Positions 25,209 to 34,236 of a stretch of DNA of 64,000 nucleotides are shown here, in pieces. The notes under the pieces are model-generated. The model was not told the origin of the DNA. It did no database searches and worked only from the letters and a program-made list of their open reading frames with translations. The DNA comes from Cyclobacteriaceae bacterium (GTDB taxonomy: Bacteria > Bacteroidota > Bacteroidia > Cytophagales > Cyclobacteriaceae): assembly GCA_016786585.1 (NCBI GenBank), contig JAEUUI010000015.1, positions 186,001 through 250,000 of the forward strand, in the 5' to 3' direction. The position numbers were made by a program, and so were the translations under genes. The number at the start of each line of letters is the position of its first letter. Position 1 is the stretch's first letter.

Positions 25209-25592
25209 TCAGGCCAGTTCAGCGCGCAGGGCTTCCTCCTGCAGAGGCTTGGTCATGTAACGCGTCACACCAAACTTTCTCGCACGCTCCATGTCGGTGC
25301 TGTTTTGCGATGAGGTTAACACAATGATCTTGGCTTTTTCCTTGTCCGGATATTCAAGCTTGTTGAATGCATCTAAAAAACCAAAGCCATCCATGATGGG
25401 CATGTTTAAATCAAGCAAGATCAAATCAGGTAATGCTTTTCCTGCGGAATAAAATGAGGTAAGTAAATCGATGGCGTGCTTGCCGCTTAACGCGGACTGA
25501 ATGTTTTCAGGAGGAACGCCTACATATTTAAGTAAAGCTTTTCCGATAAACTGAAAAGTACTGTCGTCATCGATCAGTAGAACATTTTTCAT
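25209..25592 (-). CDS. Stand-alone response regulator receiver
   Basis: 127 residues, a single CheY-like receiver with no output domain. Acidic pocket residues lie in LIDDD (8-10), the phospho-acceptor is Asp61 in LLDLNMPIMDG, followed by the conserved Thr/Ser in VLTSSQ and Lys in TKPL. It presumably relays phosphate or signals by protein contact. The gene follows the HelD-like gene by 30 bases on the same strand, but both face a spacer; cotranscription is possible with HelD downstream. No histidine kinase is adjacent; the nearest is the propeller kinase at 28992. Confidence 0.9.
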   Translation of the reverse strand: MKNVLLIDDDSTFQFIGKALLKYVGVPPENIQSALSGKHAIDLLTSFYSAGKALPDLILLDLNMPIMDGFGFLDAFNKLEYPDKEKAKIIVLTSSQNSTDMERARKFGVTRYMTKPLQEEALRAELA

Positions 25593-25666
25593 CTTTACGT
25601 GTGTCCGCGGGGTGTTGGGTTCTTACAAGATAGTAAATTTCACGGAGTAAAATGCCCCGCAAATAA

Positions 25667-25695
25667 AAAAACCGCACCCTTTCAAATGCGGTTTT
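25667..25695 (-). terminator. Rho-independent terminator of the PEBP-like gene
   Basis: aaaaccgca and tgcggtttt form a 9-bp stem. Read on the - strand it continues into a run of Ts, 20-48 bases after the stop at 25715. Confidence 0.9.
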
Positions 25696-25714
25696 ACATG
25701 CACGATCGAATGAT

Positions 25715-26257
25715 CTAGCGTTTTCCGTACATCACGATGGACGCGCGTTCGATCGACTGGAAATGAAGGTTGAATCCGACATAGGCAGGCGTTACATTCT
25801 GATCCAGGTTAAGTTTGCTCTTAAGCGCAAATACGGTAATCAGGTATTCGTGCGGAGCACCGGGAGGCGGGCACGGACCAACGTAACCCGGCGTTCCTGC
25901 ATCGGTTTTTATTTGAATGGCTTCTTTCGGAGCAAGTCCTTTGGAAATATCACCCGCACCCGCTTTCAGTTCTTTTACATCAGCCGGAATGTTGAAAATC
26001 ACCCAATGCCAGAATCCGCTTCCCGTGGGCGCATCTTTATCATAAATCGTTACGGCAAAACTTTGTGTGCCGGCAGGAGCATTTTCCCACGAAAGCTGCG
26101 GTGAAATGTTTTCGCCATTGCAACCGAACACATTGGCAAACTGCTTTTGAGTTGCCTGTCCCCCAACATCATTACTCTTTAACGTAAAGGTTTGCGCGGA
26201 TACAACAGTAGTGATAGCCGCCAAAAAAATGCTTGCTGTAAATTTCTTCATACTCAT
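25715..26257 (-). CDS. Secreted YbhB/YbcL-type PEBP (Raf kinase inhibitor-like) protein
   Basis: 180 residues with a signal peptide (VVSAQT). Ligand-pocket motifs of bacterial phosphatidylethanolamine-binding-like proteins are present: YDKDAPTGSGFWHWVIFNIP (DxxAP, HW) and GPCPPPGAPHEYLITVFAL. Bacterial homologues bind small anionic ligands; a physiological role is not established. It is exported, probably periplasmic. Met1 or Met3 could start it. It is a single gene with a strong terminator and no evident partner. Confidence 0.9.
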   Translation of the reverse strand: MSMKKFTASIFLAAITTVVSAQTFTLKSNDVGGQATQKQFANVFGCNGENISPQLSWENAPAGTQSFAVTIYDKDAPTGSGFWHWVIFNIPADVKELKAGAGDISKGLAPKEAIQIKTDAGTPGYVGPCPPPGAPHEYLITVFALKSKLNLDQNVTPAYVGFNLHFQSIERASIVMYGKR

Positions 26258-26593
26258 CAGACTTATCTTTTTACGATTTAAGCTTCTTCAAAGTACTGAA
26301 ACAGGCCGGTATAGTCAAGTCGCTTGGGCTGGCCGGAAATTGCAGCACAAAAAGCGCTTGGCTGTCAGACTTTTAACAATAATTAACCTTAATAGTAAAA
26401 CCGGATTGAATGTCAGAACGTCATTTCTCTGACGCCGCACCATGAGGATGTATGTTAGCTACAATTAAAACCAACAAACACTATTAGGCGTCTGGGGAAA
26501 TCACGGAAAAATTTCTGACCCAACTTTTCGTTACTATGCATTGAATCTATATTCGCCCACCCGTACAAAACTCACAACCTTTTCATAAGAATT
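26258..26593. other. Intergenic region between divergent PEBP-like and MG2/plug genes
   Basis: 336 bases without a supported gene. It must hold promoters for both neighbours. A TATATTCG box near 26549 resembles a weak -7 element for the + strand gene. A short inverted repeat GTCAGA/TCTGAC lies at 26412-26433. No tRNA, small RNA or further ORF stands out. Confidence 0.6.
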
Positions 26594-28984
26594 ATGATGC
26601 CTTCTGCCCGACGTTTTAAAAAGCCCTTCCTCGCTTCTCTCGCTGTGCTTGCACTTATCTCCCTGACATCTCTTTCGGGCGAACCAGGCGTACTGGAAAA
26701 TTTGCTTAAAAAATTGCAGCAATACTATACCGATCGGCCACAGGAGAAAATCTATATCCATCACGATAAGCCCTTCTACGCAGCAGGCGACAATCTCTGG
26801 TTCAAGGCATACATTGTTGAGGCCTCCCTGCACCACCTCGACTCGCAAAGCAGGGTTGTATATGTTGAACTGATCGATAAACATAAAACTATTTTTGCAC
26901 GACAGATGCTGTACGCAGCAGGCGGGTTAACGTTTGGTGACTTTCAATTACCTGACACCCTGCAGGAAGGTAACTATGCAATCCGGTCGTACACGAATTA
27001 TATGAAGAACTTCGGTGAAGATTTCTTTTTCACGAAAGAGTTTTCCGTACTCAATCCTGTCATGGGAAATGCAGCAACATCAACCGACCAATTGAATCGC
27101 GATTCAGTCGACCTGCAGTTTTTTGCGGAAGGCGGAAACTTTGTGGCTTGTGGATTCAACCGGGTTGCATTCAAAGCCATCGGTCCGGATGGAAAAGGAA
27201 TTAACGTGGAGGGGGAAATTGTAGACGAGAAAGATGTGGTGGTGACCAGCTTTAAATCACAACACATGGGCATGGGGTCGGTTCGGATTAGTCCGGTTGC
27301 AGGAAAGCAATACGCAGCCCGCATCATCAAGCCCTATAAAATAAATCGACTTTATCCGTTGCCAACTGTTCAAAGTAAAGGATATGCCCTTCAGGTGGAT
27401 GCTGCCGGAAAGAACATTAAGGTGCTTGTGTTTACAAACATGGACAAGCCCGCATCGGGTGATCATGCGCTTAACATCATCGTCCAGTCACGGGGTCAGG
27501 CGTACTTTGCTGCCCCCGGGAAGTTCACCAATAATGGTTTCTACACACTGATTCCCCGATCGAAGTTCCCGGACGGCATTTCTCAAATTACAGTGTTTGA
27601 TGCCGAAGGCCGGCCGGTTGCTGAACGACTTGTCCATCAGGATCATCACGAAACGATAACGCTCAACGTTGAAACCGACACAACTAGTTATGGTAAACGA
27701 AAGATGGTAACGGTAATGGCCGATGCCTTGTACCGGAACGGCTCGCCAGCTTCGGGAAGTTTCTCAATTTCGGTTTACGATGACGCCTTGCTGAAAAATC
27801 AGGACGAATATCCACTGTCAATTTCTAACTACCTGTCGCTGAAGTCTGATCTGAAAGGTTATATCGAGAATCCGGGATATTATTTCCGGGATTCACTGGT
27901 TGAAACAAAGAAAAATCTCGACCTGCTTTTAATGACCCAGGGTTGGAGACGCTTCACCTGGAATGATATACTGCAACATAAATCAGGACCACCCGACTTC
28001 AAACATGAAGCTGGTATTCCAGTAAGCGGACAAGTTTTAAAAGTTGCCGGTAAACGTCCGCCCATCGGAAGCATTCTTAAAGTTTTGACAATGGATGGCA
28101 AAGTCGTGCGACTTCGCCCGGATAGTCTCGGCAGATTTTATACTGACAGTCTGTTGTATTACGATACAACCACGCTGGTTTTCCAGACGGAAAATGCGAA
28201 AGGAAAAAAGCAACCTTACAAATTTCTTCCCGATCCATTGAGACTGCCCCCGGCAATCGCTTACGAAATGATGCCGTTTAAACAATTTGACGCTACACAA
28301 TATCTGGAGGCGCAGGCCGATGAAAAGCTGATCGTAAATTCCACCAAAGTGAAAGTACTGGATGCGGCAAAAATCACCGCCAAACGAGAACCCGATCCGC
28401 GCCTTATTGGCGGCAATTCCGGTCGCGTGCTGGACGCTAAAAAGCTACACGGTGAAACCTATGCAAATGTATTTCAGATGATGCAAAGCAGGCTGCCGGG
28501 AGTCTGGGTAACCAGTGCCGGAGCCAGCTATCAGGTAACGGTGCGGGGTCAAGCCCCGATATTCCTGCTCGATGGCAGGGTTTCGGATGTAGACATGGTA
28601 GGCATGGTATCCGCTGCGGATGTTGAATACATTCAAGTGCTTCCAAACTCGGCATTGTATGGCGGAAGTGCGATTAACGTGATCTTGAGAAGGGGCGCAA
28701 TGCTCCGGGAAGAATCCATTGGCGTTAATCGCCTGAAGTATCCGGGGTTCTATCAGGCAAAAGAGTTTTATTCACCACGCTATGATGTGCCTGATAATCG
28801 CCATAGTATTGAAGACAAACGAACAACGTTGTTCTGGGAACCTATGATGACGACCGATCAGGCGGGCCGTGGTGCAGTGGCATTTTTCACCAACGATATA
28901 CCGTCCCGTTATCGGGTAGTTATTGAAGGAATCACCTCAGACGGGTATCCGGGAACCGCAACGACTACGTTCGAGGTAAAGTAA
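26594..28984 (+). CDS. Macroglobulin-like (MG2) surface protein with TonB-receptor plug-like domain
   Basis: 796 residues. Signal segment about 10-28; an MG2-type macroglobulin beta-sandwich starts near residue 50 (EKIYIHHDKPFYAAGDNLWFK style), with further beta-sandwich repeats to about 600. A TonB-receptor plug-like domain (about 610-705) has LPGVWVTS, a TVRGQAPIFLLDG stretch and INVILRRG. There is no C-terminal beta-barrel, so it is not a complete receptor. A closing beta domain ends in FEVK. This Bacteroidota family is usually annotated as TonB-dependent receptor plug or hypothetical carboxypeptidase-regulatory protein; it may dock with an outer-membrane transporter or bind peptides. It converges on the histidine kinase with a 7-base gap. 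Confidence 0.82.
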   Translation: MMPSARRFKKPFLASLAVLALISLTSLSGEPGVLENLLKKLQQYYTDRPQEKIYIHHDKPFYAAGDNLWFKAYIVEASLHHLDSQSRVVYVELIDKHKTIFARQMLYAAGGLTFGDFQLPDTLQEGNYAIRSYTNYMKNFGEDFFFTKEFSVLNPVMGNAATSTDQLNRDSVDLQFFAEGGNFVACGFNRVAFKAIGPDGKGINVEGEIVDEKDVVVTSFKSQHMGMGSVRISPVAGKQYAARIIKPYKINRLYPLPTVQSKGYALQVDAAGKNIKVLVFTNMDKPASGDHALNIIVQSRGQAYFAAPGKFTNNGFYTLIPRSKFPDGISQITVFDAEGRPVAERLVHQDHHETITLNVETDTTSYGKRKMVTVMADALYRNGSPASGSFSISVYDDALLKNQDEYPLSISNYLSLKSDLKGYIENPGYYFRDSLVETKKNLDLLLMTQGWRRFTWNDILQHKSGPPDFKHEAGIPVSGQVLKVAGKRPPIGSILKVLTMDGKVVRLRPDSLGRFYTDSLLYYDTTTLVFQTENAKGKKQPYKFLPDPLRLPPAIAYEMMPFKQFDATQYLEAQADEKLIVNSTKVKVLDAAKITAKREPDPRLIGGNSGRVLDAKKLHGETYANVFQMMQSRLPGVWVTSAGASYQVTVRGQAPIFLLDGRVSDVDMVGMVSAADVEYIQVLPNSALYGGSAINVILRRGAMLREESIGVNRLKYPGFYQAKEFYSPRYDVPDNRHSIEDKRTTLFWEPMMTTDQAGRGAVAFFTNDIPSRYRVVIEGITSDGYPGTATTTFEVK

Positions 28985-28991
28985 GTTGAAG

Positions 28992-31900
28992 CTAGCTGAC
29001 CGGAAGGGTAACATGAAATGTTGTTCCGCGGCTGTTGTTTGGTTCTACCCAAACGCGTCCGTTGTTCTTGTCAACAAATTCCTTAACAAGTAACAGTCCA
29101 AGTCCCACACCGGTTTCTCCTGCGGTGCCGCGCGTGGATACATTGGTCGCGATGGAGAACAACCCTGCGGCCTGTTCAGGGGTCATACCAACTCCAGTAT
29201 CGGATATTGAAATTGTTACGGACTGCTGATTGCCTGAGGCCGACACCCGCACGTTACCCTGTTCGGGTGTAAACTTTATCGCGTTGCTGATCAGGTTACG
29301 CAGAATCGCTCGAAGCTGGTTTATATCGGCAAACACCTGAAGGCCTGAACTGACATTGTTCGCTAATTCCACGTTCTTGTTTTCCGCAATGGGAACAAAC
29401 AACTTAACCATCTCCTGCATAATCATGTCAAGCTTCACCGTCTCGGGTTTCACCCGTTCTCCCTTCATCTGACTTTTCGCCCACTGCAGCAGGTTGTCCA
29501 TCACTGATGCAATGCTTTCAATCCGGGAGCTCAGGTTCGATTTCATGTTCGCAAGATCCTCTGACGTGAGAATTTTCGGATCCAGCAGCGACATGATTCC
29601 CTGGAGCGAATTCAACGGGCCGCGAAGGTCGTGCGCGATAATCGAGAACAATTTGTCTTTCGTGGTATTGAGTTCCTGCAAACGCTCCGCCTGCGACTGG
29701 ATTTCTTCTTTTTGCCGAACAACCTCAGCGGTTCGCACTCTCACCTGCTCTTCCAGCACTTTCTTTTGATGCTTGATGACGGATAATCGGACCTGCAAGA
29801 ATACAAATACGCATCCGAGAAGCGCTGCATAAAAAAGCGTCTGCGCCCACCATGTTTTCCACCAGGGCGGTATGATCGTTATAGCCAGTTTGATTCCTTC
29901 GTCATTCCAGATTCCATCATTATTGGATGCCTTAACCCGGAATGTGTAGTTACCCGGAGGCACATTCGTGTACACGGCTTTGCGATCGGCATACCCGGTT
30001 GTCACCCAATCCTTATCAAACCCTTCAAGCTTATACACATATTGATTACGTTCCGCCTGCCCGAAACTCAGTGCAGCAAACTCAAGCGCAAAAATGTAAT
30101 TCGAGTAATCCAGCGAAAGCCTTTCGGTTGTGTGAAGTGTTTGCGGCAAAACGGTGGTATCACTTACCGGAACCGATTTATTGAATAGTAAGAGGTTGGT
30201 GAGTTGTAACCGGGGCTTGAGTTTATTGGTGATAAGTTTCTGAGGATCAATTTCTGTCAGACCTTCACTTCCACCGAAGTAAAGCTTGCCCGATTTGCTT
30301 CTGAAACATGCGCGGCTTTCCGTGTCATTTCCTGCGAGACCGTCAGTGACATCATACCGGAATATCTTTCCGGTAGCGGGATTATACCGGTCGATGGCCT
30401 TGTTCGATCCGATCCAGATCCATCCTACCTGATCGGCCAGAACGGTATTCAGAAGATTTCCCGAGAGCCCATTTCGCTCCTGAATGAATTCATGCTTCCG
30501 GGTTTCCGGATCGTACCTGATCAATCCCTCGCTGCTGGCCAGCCAGAGTGTGCCATCCGCGTCTTCGGTGATCATCAAAACGGACGCCTTTCCAAGCCTG
30601 ACATGAGTAAAATTGCGTTTTTGGCCGTTAAACACGCTTAGCGAGTTCTCGGTAGCCACCCAAATCCTGCCCTTTTTATCTTGGTGGATGTCGGTGATGT
30701 TACTAGACGGCAGCGCGGTAGAATCGGTATCACTGCCAAAGAAATGCTCAAACTTACCGGTCTTGATATCGAGCCGATTCAAGCCACCGTACCATGTTCC
30801 AATCCACACACTACCCTTTCCATCATCCAGCACTTTCAGGACGTTGTTTGCCGACAAGCCTTCAGGTTTTCGATCATCAGGTTCGTAAAACGTACACGTT
30901 CCGGTAGCACGGTTAAACTTGCCTACTCCGCGTGACGTGCCAAGCCAAAGTATATTATCGGCTCCTGGGCTGATCGACCAAATCGTTCCCCGTGCGCGGC
31001 CATCCTGTGTGTTGTCGGGCTTGAGATATACCATAAACTTATCGGTTCGCGGATCATATTTGTTCAGCCCGCCATGCGTGGTACCGATCCACAGTACACT
31101 GTCGTCATCTTCATAAACCGATTTGATCAGGTTAGTAAAGAGCGAGTTTTCATCGCGGGTGTTATGCTGGTAGCGGACCATCTGCTGATCGCGTGCATTG
31201 AACCTTGCCACACCTCCATTGTCAGTTCCAATAAAGATGTCACCGGTAGACGCTTGCAACATGCACCGGATAGCGTTGTTTGGAATGCTATACGGATCAT
31301 CGGGGTTGTTCATGAAACGGGTTGCATACCCGGTTGAAACATCAAAAATGTTCAGGCCACTCGACCATGTACCAATCCACAATCGCTTTTGGTTATCAAG
31401 CAAAAACGAGAACGCACTGGTACTGGAGATCGAATGAGGATCAACAGGATTGTGGTTGAAATTTCTGAACGTGAACGTTGCAGGGTCCAGAACGTTGAAG
31501 CCCTGGTCGGAAGTACCTACGAGGATTTTTCCGTCAGGCATGGCGATCATTTTCCGCAGGAAGTCAGAAGAAATCGAAGCCGGATTTTTAGGATCATTCC
31601 GGAACACCCGGAAGGATTTCCTATCGGGCAACATCATGTTCAATCCACCCCTCGAAGTGCTCACCCAAAGCCTGTTTTTATTGTCGAGCAATACGTCAAA
31701 AATCTTCTCTTGTGAAAGGCTTGCCGAATCGCCCTTTACCGGCTTGTATGACGTTACTTTCCGGTCGGCCGAGATGAAGTATAGACCGCTTTTTGTCCCA
31801 ACCCACAAGTTGTCCTCGCCATCCGGAAGGATCCTGGAAATGTACGTTGGTTCAAGATTAAGTTCTTTGTGAACTTGAGTAAACCTCTCTAAGCGGCTAT

Positions 31901-32225
31901 CGAAGTATAATAGGCCCTCTTCAGTGCCTACCCAAAGGTCACCATTCTCAAGGGCAAGTAAGGCCGTGATCCAGTTACTGTTTAATCCATTATCATGGTC
32001 GGCCGACTTCCTGAAAACCTTAAAGTTGTAGCCGTCAAACCGGCATAGTCCGTCAGCAGTTCCGACCCATATAAATCCGTACGCATCTTCCGCAAGTGCG
32101 TTGACTGTAGAAGATGATAAACCCTCGCGGGTATCGTATCGATGAAACCGATAATGTGAGGGTTGGGCAAGCAGCTGAAGCGGGAGCAGCAGGCACAAAA
32201 AAATCCAGCTCTTTCTCAAAATCAT
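28992..32225 (-). CDS. Two-component-propeller histidine kinase without receiver or HTH domain
   Basis: 1077 residues. After a signal-like N-terminus come about a dozen Reg_prop repeats (about 25-690), forming two periplasmic beta-propellers, then a Y_Y_Y Ig-like domain (about 700-785), one TM helix (about 790-812), a coiled coil, a HisKA domain with phospho-acceptor His865 (AHDLRGPLNSL), and a HATPase (about 960-1077) with NAIKFTP, DTGVGM and GVGLGL motifs. It senses an extracellular ligand, probably a glycan or its breakdown product. Unlike typical hybrid regulators it lacks receiver and AraC HTH, so it needs a partner; the receivers at 25209 and 36888 are candidates by distance only. It is first and last gene of its transcript. 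Confidence 0.93.
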   Translation of the reverse strand: MILRKSWIFLCLLLPLQLLAQPSHYRFHRYDTREGLSSSTVNALAEDAYGFIWVGTADGLCRFDGYNFKVFRKSADHDNGLNSNWITALLALENGDLWVGTEEGLLYFDSRLERFTQVHKELNLEPTYISRILPDGEDNLWVGTKSGLYFISADRKVTSYKPVKGDSASLSQEKIFDVLLDNKNRLWVSTSRGGLNMMLPDRKSFRVFRNDPKNPASISSDFLRKMIAMPDGKILVGTSDQGFNVLDPATFTFRNFNHNPVDPHSISSTSAFSFLLDNQKRLWIGTWSSGLNIFDVSTGYATRFMNNPDDPYSIPNNAIRCMLQASTGDIFIGTDNGGVARFNARDQQMVRYQHNTRDENSLFTNLIKSVYEDDDSVLWIGTTHGGLNKYDPRTDKFMVYLKPDNTQDGRARGTIWSISPGADNILWLGTSRGVGKFNRATGTCTFYEPDDRKPEGLSANNVLKVLDDGKGSVWIGTWYGGLNRLDIKTGKFEHFFGSDTDSTALPSSNITDIHQDKKGRIWVATENSLSVFNGQKRNFTHVRLGKASVLMITEDADGTLWLASSEGLIRYDPETRKHEFIQERNGLSGNLLNTVLADQVGWIWIGSNKAIDRYNPATGKIFRYDVTDGLAGNDTESRACFRSKSGKLYFGGSEGLTEIDPQKLITNKLKPRLQLTNLLLFNKSVPVSDTTVLPQTLHTTERLSLDYSNYIFALEFAALSFGQAERNQYVYKLEGFDKDWVTTGYADRKAVYTNVPPGNYTFRVKASNNDGIWNDEGIKLAITIIPPWWKTWWAQTLFYAALLGCVFVFLQVRLSVIKHQKKVLEEQVRVRTAEVVRQKEEIQSQAERLQELNTTKDKLFSIIAHDLRGPLNSLQGIMSLLDPKILTSEDLANMKSNLSSRIESIASVMDNLLQWAKSQMKGERVKPETVKLDMIMQEMVKLFVPIAENKNVELANNVSSGLQVFADINQLRAILRNLISNAIKFTPEQGNVRVSASGNQQSVTISISDTGVGMTPEQAAGLFSIATNVSTRGTAGETGVGLGLLLVKEFVDKNNGRVWVEPNNSRGTTFHVTLPVS

Positions 32226-32318
32226 AACAACGTTACGGTACCGGAGGATGATCAGACCAAAATAAACAAAAACTCTTGGTTTCCTATTGTTTATAAGTTT
32301 TGCTATGATTGAAATGTT

Positions 32319-33590
32319 TCATTGGAGCGATGACCCTATCTTTTGAACAACTTCCTGCGCAGATACCAACGCTGCTTCCACGGTACCACCGGAAGCCCCA
32401 TCGTACATCGCTTCACCGGCAAAGTATAGCCTATCGTTCACCGGCTGAGCCAGTAGTTTTCGTGCTTCATTCGAACGCAACGTTGGATAACTGTACGCAC
32501 CATGCGCGTATTCATCCTGTACCCAGTTTGTAACATGCCAATGACGCAAAGAAGATTCGATCGCGTTGGGATTGCAGCGTAAAACATATTGCAGCGAAGA
32601 GAGGGCAGTTTGATACAAACCTTCGCTCGTAAAGTCCGGCTTAAATGTTCGCGGCCCGCTGAACCACCCTGTCAGCATCGGGGTTCTATCGGGTACCTGC
32701 GACCACCACGTTGGAACTTCAGCATCTGAGAAGGCGAATGCTAAATCCGGCAGGTGCCGATGGTTGCGCGACTCCCAGACAGGTTCTTTGAATTCGAAAT
32801 TAAATTTGATTACACCTCCGAATCCCATGGCTGAGAACGCAGCCTGATGTTGCGGCAGCGGTGGTGAGAATTTAATTGAACCGCGCTGAAGGACGCCCAG
32901 CGGCACGGTTACAATGACTTTGTCGGCACGATGGATTTTGTCCGAATCAGCAAGAATTTCAACGATTTTTGCTTTCAGACGTACTTCCCTGACAGGTGCA
33001 TTCAGGACTATCGGACCGCCATTATTGATCACGCCTTTTCTCAGGAACTCAATCAGTTTACTGTACCCGCCTTCCGGGTGGTATTGATGCTCGTCATCGC
33101 TGTTCTTCCATTCTTCCCGTAAGGCAAGTGAACTAACCCGGTCGGGGTCAGGAATATCAAACCCTTCTGCAAACTGAATAACACGGTGGCGCAGGTCTTT
33201 ATACTGCTCGCCAGCAAAATACCGTTGCAGAAAATGAGTAAGGGTAACATCGTGTTCAAGTTTATTGAGTTTTGAGAACAATTCTTTCCAGTGATCATCA
33301 AGCACATCTCCGCGCTGGAGTTCATCTTTTGCAATCGAGTAGAACTTACCCTTCATTAGATTTTTATCGATCCGTGCTTCTTTTAAAAGGGCAAGCGTTA
33401 CCGGCTGTTCGCCATGAATAAACTCTGCTCCGGTCTCAACCGGCTTTGAGAAATTCCCGGTAATCGCATGTATCCTGCCTCCCACCCGGTCGCGCGCCTC
33501 CAGTATGGTTACGGCATGTCCGCTTTGAATCAACTGCCGCGCGATGGAAAGTCCTGAAATTCCTGCACCGATTACGATAATTTCTGCCAT
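32319..33590 (-). CDS. FAD-dependent amine oxidase-like protein
   Basis: 423 residues. The dinucleotide-binding GAGISG motif is at residues 8-13, followed by the ILEARDRVGGRI ribose-binding region (about 30-41), a FAD-contact segment EGFDIP, and the C-terminal flavin motif YFAGEAMYDGASGGTVEAAL (about 390-410). This is the flavin monoamine oxidase/polyamine oxidase family, which oxidizes amines to imines with production of hydrogen peroxide. No signal peptide is seen, so it is cytoplasmic. Substrate is not predictable. It is divergent from the Nudix gene with 85 bases between starts. Confidence 0.88.
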   Translation of the reverse strand: MAEIIVIGAGISGLSIARQLIQSGHAVTILEARDRVGGRIHAITGNFSKPVETGAEFIHGEQPVTLALLKEARIDKNLMKGKFYSIAKDELQRGDVLDDHWKELFSKLNKLEHDVTLTHFLQRYFAGEQYKDLRHRVIQFAEGFDIPDPDRVSSLALREEWKNSDDEHQYHPEGGYSKLIEFLRKGVINNGGPIVLNAPVREVRLKAKIVEILADSDKIHRADKVIVTVPLGVLQRGSIKFSPPLPQHQAAFSAMGFGGVIKFNFEFKEPVWESRNHRHLPDLAFAFSDAEVPTWWSQVPDRTPMLTGWFSGPRTFKPDFTSEGLYQTALSSLQYVLRCNPNAIESSLRHWHVTNWVQDEYAHGAYSYPTLRSNEARKLLAQPVNDRLYFAGEAMYDGASGGTVEAALVSAQEVVQKIGSSLQ

Positions 33591-33675
33591 GCTAAAAGAT
33601 AAGCGTTTAATCCGTAGAAATGGAATACCGCAATAGGAATGCCTGTTGTATATTCCGGTCTTATCAAGAACGTTT

Positions 33676-34236
33676 ATGGCAAAGATACTTCACGAAGAAA
33701 CAGTCTTTCAGGATATACTAACACTCGAAAAAGGTACTGTTCGGGACGATGCCGGAAATACATTTTCCCGCGTGCGGATAAAACGCCAGGATGCTTCGTG
33801 TGTTCTGGTGTTGAATACCGACTCAAACAAAATACTTTTAACTAAACAGTTTCGGTATGGAGCCGCCCCTAAAACGAAGGAGCTTCTGCTGGAGGTTGTT
33901 GCGGGAAAAGTTGATGAAGGTGAAGAGCCGTTCGATACAGCCATTCGTGAAACCGAGGAAGAGATTGGCTATCGTGTGGCAAAAGATAATATGAAGTACC
34001 TTGTAACCTGTTTCTCCTCACCAGCCTACACGTCCGAACGATATCATATCTACTTTGCACGTGTAAAAGAATCTGACAAAAAAAGCAAAGGTGGCGGACT
34101 TGAAACCGAGAATGAATCGATCGAACTGGTTGAGATGAATCCGCAAGTTTTCAAAGACAAAATTCTCAGCGGGCAGTTTGCCGATGCGAAAACGTACGTT
34201 GCCGGTCAGCAGGCTATGTTAAAGAATCTGATCTGA
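33676..34236 (+). CDS. Nudix hydrolase, ADP-ribose pyrophosphatase-like
   Basis: 186 residues from the ATG at 33676 (MAKILHEE); a TTG ten codons upstream is less convincing. The complete Nudix box is at about residues 78-100 (G-x5-E-x7-REtEEEIGY), preceded by the LLTKQFRYG..KELLLEVVAGKVDEGE region typical of ADP-ribose and sugar-nucleotide pyrophosphatases. It hydrolyses nucleoside-diphosphate-linked substrates in the cytoplasm with divalent metal. The stop codon TGA directly abuts the stop of the convergent LpxR-like gene (TGATCA). Confidence 0.9.
   Translation: MAKILHEETVFQDILTLEKGTVRDDAGNTFSRVRIKRQDASCVLVLNTDSNKILLTKQFRYGAAPKTKELLLEVVAGKVDEGEEPFDTAIRETEEEIGYRVAKDNMKYLVTCFSSPAYTSERYHIYFARVKESDKKSKGGGLETENESIELVEMNPQVFKDKILSGQFADAKTYVAGQQAMLKNLI

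Noticed and set aside
26412-26433. GTCAGA/TCTGAC inverted repeat upstream of the MG2 protein
   Set aside because: Only 6 bp with a 10-base loop and no T-tract; could be chance, so kept only as a note in the intergenic entry.
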